Shown here: positions 61,068 to 64,000 of the stretch, piece by piece
Position numbering within the stretch: position 1 is the stretch's first letter
How the letters are laid out: each line of letters begins with the position of its first letter
Source: Spirosoma endophyticum
GTDB lineage: Bacteria; Bacteroidota; Bacteroidia; Cytophagales; Spirosomataceae
Direction: 5' to 3'
Length of the DNA stretch: 64,000 nt
Assembly: GCF_900112365.1 (NCBI RefSeq)
Contig: NZ_FOLQ01000010.1
Coordinates: 124,001 to 188,000, forward strand
Made by a program: the position numbers and the translations under genes
Notes under the pieces: model-generated
What the model saw: the letters and a program-made list of their open reading frames with translations, nothing else
Database searches by the model: none
Told to the model about the DNA's origin: nothing

Positions 61068-62183
61068 ATGTTTTGTCAAATGTACAACTGTTTTATTTGG
61101 TTGTTAGTTTCATCCAATATTTTATTTGGAAGTTTAGTGAACGATGGTAGCCTCTGGCCGGAAAAACCATCTGGTCAACGGCGTATCAGTATCTATTTAT
61201 ACGGACAATACTCTGTCGAAGGGCGACCAGATGGAGACTACTCAGCCAAGCGTCGACCCGACTGGCAGCATCCAGCGTGGGGATTTTTTGCGCACCAGCA
61301 AATTAATCGACTGGCGGTTTTTACACTTCCTGTCGATATGATGCCGTTCTTCAAAAAGCATATAAATTTTCTGACCGACAATGCGGTGAATCCCGATAAA
61401 CGCCGATACGCCGTTGTGGGAGAAGCACCCCGGCATTTCATTGACCTCGACGCGTATCCTGATACGTTGTCCACGACACTTCCACGCTATTACAAAGAGG
61501 CAACGGATCGCTATGGCGACGATACGTTGGCGCTGCACGGGTTGGTGCCGTGGCAAATTCAACTAACGAAATATCAGTTAACCGAAGCGTTCAAACAACG
61601 TAACGTCCGACGGATTCTGCGCGTCGCGGCTGATTTGGGGCACTACATCGCCGATGCTAACGTGCCGTTACACACGACACGCAACTACAACGGGCAATTA
61701 ACGAACCAGCAGGGCATTCATGGATTCTGGGAGTCGCGTTTGCCAGAGTTATTCAGTACGGAGTATGATTTCCTGACGGGGCAGGCCGAGTACCTTTATT
61801 CACCGCAAAAGGCAGCCTGGCGAGCGGTTTTCAATGCGAATGCAGCGCTGGACTCGGTGTTGCATTTCGAGCAGCAATTGACAGATGAATTAGGCGAAAC
61901 GCGAAAATTTGGTTTCGAGGAACGTAATAGTATTACCACGAAGGTATATTCCTCCGATTTTTCGCGACAATACCACGAACGTCTTCACGGTCAGGTGGAG
62001 CGCCAGATGCGGGCGTCCGTTAAAATGGTTGGCGATTTCTGGTATACCTGCTGGGTCGATGCTGGCCAGCCCGATTTGCGGGCATTAGCGAAATACCAGC
62101 TTACCGAGGATGAACAAAAAGAAGAAGCCGAGGAAAAGAAAAGCTGGTTGAAGCGGCTGTTTTCGGCGAGGGAGGAGAATTGA
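61068..62183 (+). CDS. zinc-dependent phospholipase C / S1-P1 nuclease-like protein
   Basis: A 371-residue protein of the zinc-dependent phospholipase C/nuclease P1 superfamily. After a hydrophobic N-terminus (about 1-24) come the metal-binding positions WGFFAHQQINRLAVFTLP, EAPRHFIDLDAYPD, DLGHYIADANVPLHTTRNYNGQ and GIHGFWESRLPE. The C-terminus is a charged tail (EDEQKEEAEEKKSWLKRLF). The stretch between the hydrophobic start and the first metal-binding Trp is unusually long (about 45 residues). Its stop codon is immediately followed by a perfect 56-bp palindrome. Confidence 0.83.
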   Translation: MFCQMYNCFIWLLVSSNILFGSLVNDGSLWPEKPSGQRRISIYLYGQYSVEGRPDGDYSAKRRPDWQHPAWGFFAHQQINRLAVFTLPVDMMPFFKKHINFLTDNAVNPDKRRYAVVGEAPRHFIDLDAYPDTLSTTLPRYYKEATDRYGDDTLALHGLVPWQIQLTKYQLTEAFKQRNVRRILRVAADLGHYIADANVPLHTTRNYNGQLTNQQGIHGFWESRLPELFSTEYDFLTGQAEYLYSPQKAAWRAVFNANAALDSVLHFEQQLTDELGETRKFGFEERNSITTKVYSSDFSRQYHERLHGQVERQMRASVKMVGDFWYTCWVDAGQPDLRALAKYQLTEDEQKEEAEEKKSWLKRLFSAREEN

Positions 62184-62239
62184 TAATTTTATCATACTGA
62201 CGAAGCCGGCCGGCCGGCTTCGTCAGTATGATAAAATTA
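62184..62239. repeat. perfect 56-bp palindrome filling a stop-to-stop gap
   Basis: Two 28-bp arms (62184-62211 and 62212-62239) with no spacer. It begins on the base after the TGA of the rightward gene and ends on the last base of the leftward gene's stop codon (TTA at 62237-62239). The centre is GCCGGCCGGCCGGC. Confidence 0.95.
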
Positions 62240-63118
62240 GACGGAAAGCATTTTCATGTATTCCGCATCGTTCTTTAGACTGGCGAGCGACGATTCTGGG
62301 TACTCTTCCTGCTCAACAAGGAAATACTTGATACCACTATCCAAAGCAATACGTAGTGTTTTCTTGAAATCTACGCTGCCCTTGCCAATGTCATTCTGTA
62401 CGGGCTTGCCATCCTTAACGGTGTAGTCTTTTACATGACACAGTTCGTACCGTTTGCCGTATTTTTTAAGGTGATCGGCGGTGTTTACGCCTGCTACGTC
62501 AATCCAGCACAGATCCAGTTCGAACATCACATTTTTAGGATCTGTATTATCCAGCAGAAATTCCTGCGGGAGTTTTCCGTCGAGTGGCCGGAACGAATAG
62601 TCGTGGTTGTGGTAACCGAATTTAAGCCCAGCTTTTCTTACTTCTTCACCTACCACATTGAACTGATCGGCAATTTTTTTCCATTCGTCCCACGTTTTTT
62701 GCGGACCGATGTGTGGGCAAAGCAGGTACGATAATCCCGCTCCCTGCGCCATTTCGATACTTTTCTTGATCTCGTCGGGCTTGTCGGCCTGTGCTCTATA
62801 ATTGAAGTGTGTACTGATCATCTTCACGCCCAGACCGTCGAGAAATGATTTCATTTCTTTGGGTTGCAGGCCCCACAAAAAGCCCTGTGGTCCGCTGAAA
62901 CTCTCGAACTGTTTATACCCCATTTGAGCCAGTTGCGTCATAACACCTTTTGGATCTTTGGGCATGACATCGCGAGCGCTGTAAAGCTGAACGCCAAATG
63001 GACTAATATTTTTGGCGGGTGCGCTGGCGAATAAATTGGCCATCGACTCGGTCTGGCTCAGGGCGAACGTACCAGCGGTTAGCAGAGCAGACTGTTTTAA
63101 GAAACTGCGTCGTTGCAT
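62237..63118 (-). CDS. Tat-exported sugar-phosphate isomerase/epimerase-like TIM-barrel protein
   Basis: A 293-residue xylose-isomerase-like barrel with a twin-arginine signal (MQRRSFLKQSALLTAGTFA), so it is exported folded, probably with its metal. Metal-type residues lie in FGYHNHDYSF, MFELDLCWID, YELCHVKDY and YFLVEQEEYP. It has the same architecture as the Sec-exported protein at 47492-48331. Substrate unknown. A TATCTTTA box lies about 30 bases upstream of the start. Confidence 0.85.
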   Translation of the reverse strand: MQRRSFLKQSALLTAGTFALSQTESMANLFASAPAKNISPFGVQLYSARDVMPKDPKGVMTQLAQMGYKQFESFSGPQGFLWGLQPKEMKSFLDGLGVKMISTHFNYRAQADKPDEIKKSIEMAQGAGLSYLLCPHIGPQKTWDEWKKIADQFNVVGEEVRKAGLKFGYHNHDYSFRPLDGKLPQEFLLDNTDPKNVMFELDLCWIDVAGVNTADHLKKYGKRYELCHVKDYTVKDGKPVQNDIGKGSVDFKKTLRIALDSGIKYFLVEQEEYPESSLASLKNDAEYMKMLSV

Positions 63119-63166
63119 AGGTAGAAAATAGTTTCGGGTTTGAATCGTAAAGATAGGGACTAAGAA

Positions 63167-63249
63167 GGGAGAAATGGGAGGAGAGAAAAATGAATGAGCC
63201 GATAATTAATCCCTTTCTTTCACCACGTCCCTTTCTTCCCATTTCTCCC
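63167..63249. repeat. inverted repeat in a divergent promoter region
   Basis: GGGAGAAATGGGA (63167-63179) pairs perfectly with 63237-63249, extending to about 18 pairs with G-U pairs; loop about 47 nt. It lies between two divergent genes and between their candidate -7 boxes (63148-63155 minus, 63261-63268 plus). Confidence 0.7.
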
Positions 63250-63260
63250 CACTTACTACG

Positions 63261-63268
63261 TATCTTTG
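63261..63268 (+). promoter_or_regulatory. TAnnTTTG -7 box of the methyltransferase gene
   Basis: TATCTTTG lies 20 bases before the ATG at 63288, directly right of the inverted repeat 63167-63249. No clear -33 element. Confidence 0.5.
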
Positions 63269-63287
63269 CGGCCTTTCCCGCATACGG

Positions 63288-64000
63288 ATGACATTTTCGA
63301 AAATATATTTACAAGCCGGTCGCGATGAGGCTGTCCGGCGATTTCACCCCTGGGTTTTTTCAAGAGCGATTAGCCGTTTTGACGGTGACCTGAACGATGG
63401 CGATGTGGTTGAGGTGTTCGATAGTAAAAATAAATACCTGGCCACTGGTCATTATCATAATGGGAGTATTGCAGTACGTATCTTCTCGTTTGGTGCTATG
63501 GCCGGTGGTCCTGTTACACCCGATTTACCGTATTGGACGCAGAAACTAACGCACATTCGAAGCATCCGTCAGGCCATTGTAACCGGCGATACGAACTGTT
63601 ACCGGCTCGTTCACGGCGAAGGCGACGGCTGCACAGGCCTTATTCTGGATATGTACAATGGCGTGGCCGTACTGCAAGCGCATTCCATTGGCATGCACCG
63701 TGAACGGGATACTATTACCGACGCTTTAAAGGCCGTTTTTGGTGATGAACTGAAGGCGGTCTATGATAAAAGTGCCGATACCGTACCTGATGAATACGGG
63801 GCCACCGTTACAAACGGTTACCTCTTTGGTCGGACATCCGTACCACATCCGGTAAAGGAAAATGGCAATACGTTTCTGGTCGACTGGATAACGGGTCAGA
63901 AAACCGGCTTTTTCCTCGATCAGCGCGACAATCGGACACTGCTGGCTAAGTATGCACAAGGCAAGAACATATTGAATGCCTTTTGTTATTCGGGCGGATT
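63288..64000 (+). CDS. RlmI-type 23S rRNA methyltransferase, N-terminal part
   Basis: A PUA-domain SAM-dependent methyltransferase that makes m5C in 23S rRNA. I read it by hand because it runs off the window: 237 codons are present. It starts MTFSKIYLQAGRDEAVRRFHP, with PUA residues in HPWVFSRAI, then the family motifs RLVHGEGDGCTGLILDMYN, GQKTGFFLDQRDNR and LNAFCYSGG (start of the SAM-binding loop). The C-terminal catalytic part lies outside the window. Confidence 0.88.
   Translation, partial: MTFSKIYLQAGRDEAVRRFHPWVFSRAISRFDGDLNDGDVVEVFDSKNKYLATGHYHNGSIAVRIFSFGAMAGGPVTPDLPYWTQKLTHIRSIRQAIVTGDTNCYRLVHGEGDGCTGLILDMYNGVAVLQAHSIGMHRERDTITDALKAVFGDELKAVYDKSADTVPDEYGATVTNGYLFGRTSVPHPVKENGNTFLVDWITGQKTGFFLDQRDNRTLLAKYAQGKNILNAFCYSGG

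Noticed and set aside
61144-61341. Small frame inside the phospholipase-like gene
   Set aside because: It is an out-of-frame shadow. I considered a frameshift in the N-terminus of the main gene, but the main frame is open and its C-terminal metal motifs are intact.
1-64000. tRNA, rRNA, insertion sequences or prophage
   Set aside because: No T-loop-like GTTCRA contexts with matching acceptor stems, transposases, integrases or phage structural genes were recognised on reading both strands.

Overview
The window looks like chromosomal DNA of a Bacteroidota bacterium, most likely Cytophagales and close to Spirosoma. This is inferred from gene content (MenA, Bacteroidota-type AMP nucleosidase, LytS/LytTR modules, a cysteine-rich LRR lipoprotein, secreted sugar-isomerase-like proteins, a phytochrome/heme oxygenase operon), from TAnnTTTG promoter boxes close to starts, and from the scarcity of clear Shine-Dalgarno sites. 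No rRNA, tRNA, CRISPR array, insertion sequence, prophage or plasmid gene was recognised. Genes lie on both strands, mostly singly or in short runs, and the window reads as ordinary core/accessory chromosome.

Layout. 0-13.6 kb: menA (cut by the window edge), glutathione peroxidase, argS, penicillin-acylase-like hydrolase, small lipoprotein, orphan HsdR-N domain protein, AMP nucleosidase, Hsp20, TrpF-like enzyme, MFS exporter, SMP-30-like propeller, Uma2 protein, argH. 13.7-23.2 kb: MFS carrier, RecB-like single-domain nuclease, two DMT-type carriers, cytochrome/PQQ dehydrogenase, Na+/H+ antiporter, sulfatase, beta-barrel protein. 23.2-27.0 kb: leftward ribose-salvage-like run (ribokinase, secreted ADP-ribosylglycohydrolase homologue, secreted protein of unknown function). 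27.3-32.6 kb: light-sensing operon bphP / response regulator / bphO, overlapping tail-to-tail with a PAS histidine kinase. 32.7-41.9 kb: iron-permease-like protein, thioredoxin, LRR lipoprotein, ABC exporter, MFS, msrA, AraC regulator, fasciclin protein. 42.5-45.2 kb: small protein, membrane protein, NarL-type kinase and response regulator. 45.3-53.3 kb: dipeptide epimerase with an AONS-like PLP enzyme, sugar-isomerase-like protein, 2-oxoadipate dioxygenase family protein, acyl-ACP thioesterase, M28 peptidase, LolA-like protein. 53.4-64 kb: nucleoside permease, exonuclease III, RluE-type pseudouridine synthase, two tandem LytS kinases facing a LytTR regulator, radC, rpsT, Dabb protein, phospholipase-C-like protein, second sugar-isomerase-like protein, and an RlmI-type methyltransferase cut by the right edge.

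Two genome-scale signals stand out and are not explained by the genes. First, the 7-mer ACGTAGY (either strand) is strongly over-represented: about 87 copies by hand count where about 16 are expected, while the sister word ACGTAGR stays at background (about 14). Second, many short intergenic gaps are almost wholly occupied by long, nearly perfect inverted repeats. Their arms differ from site to site but draw on a few recurring sequence vocabularies, and they often touch or include start and stop codons. The clearest is a perfect 56-bp palindrome filling a stop-to-stop gap exactly. These two signals are the best candidates for something undescribed.
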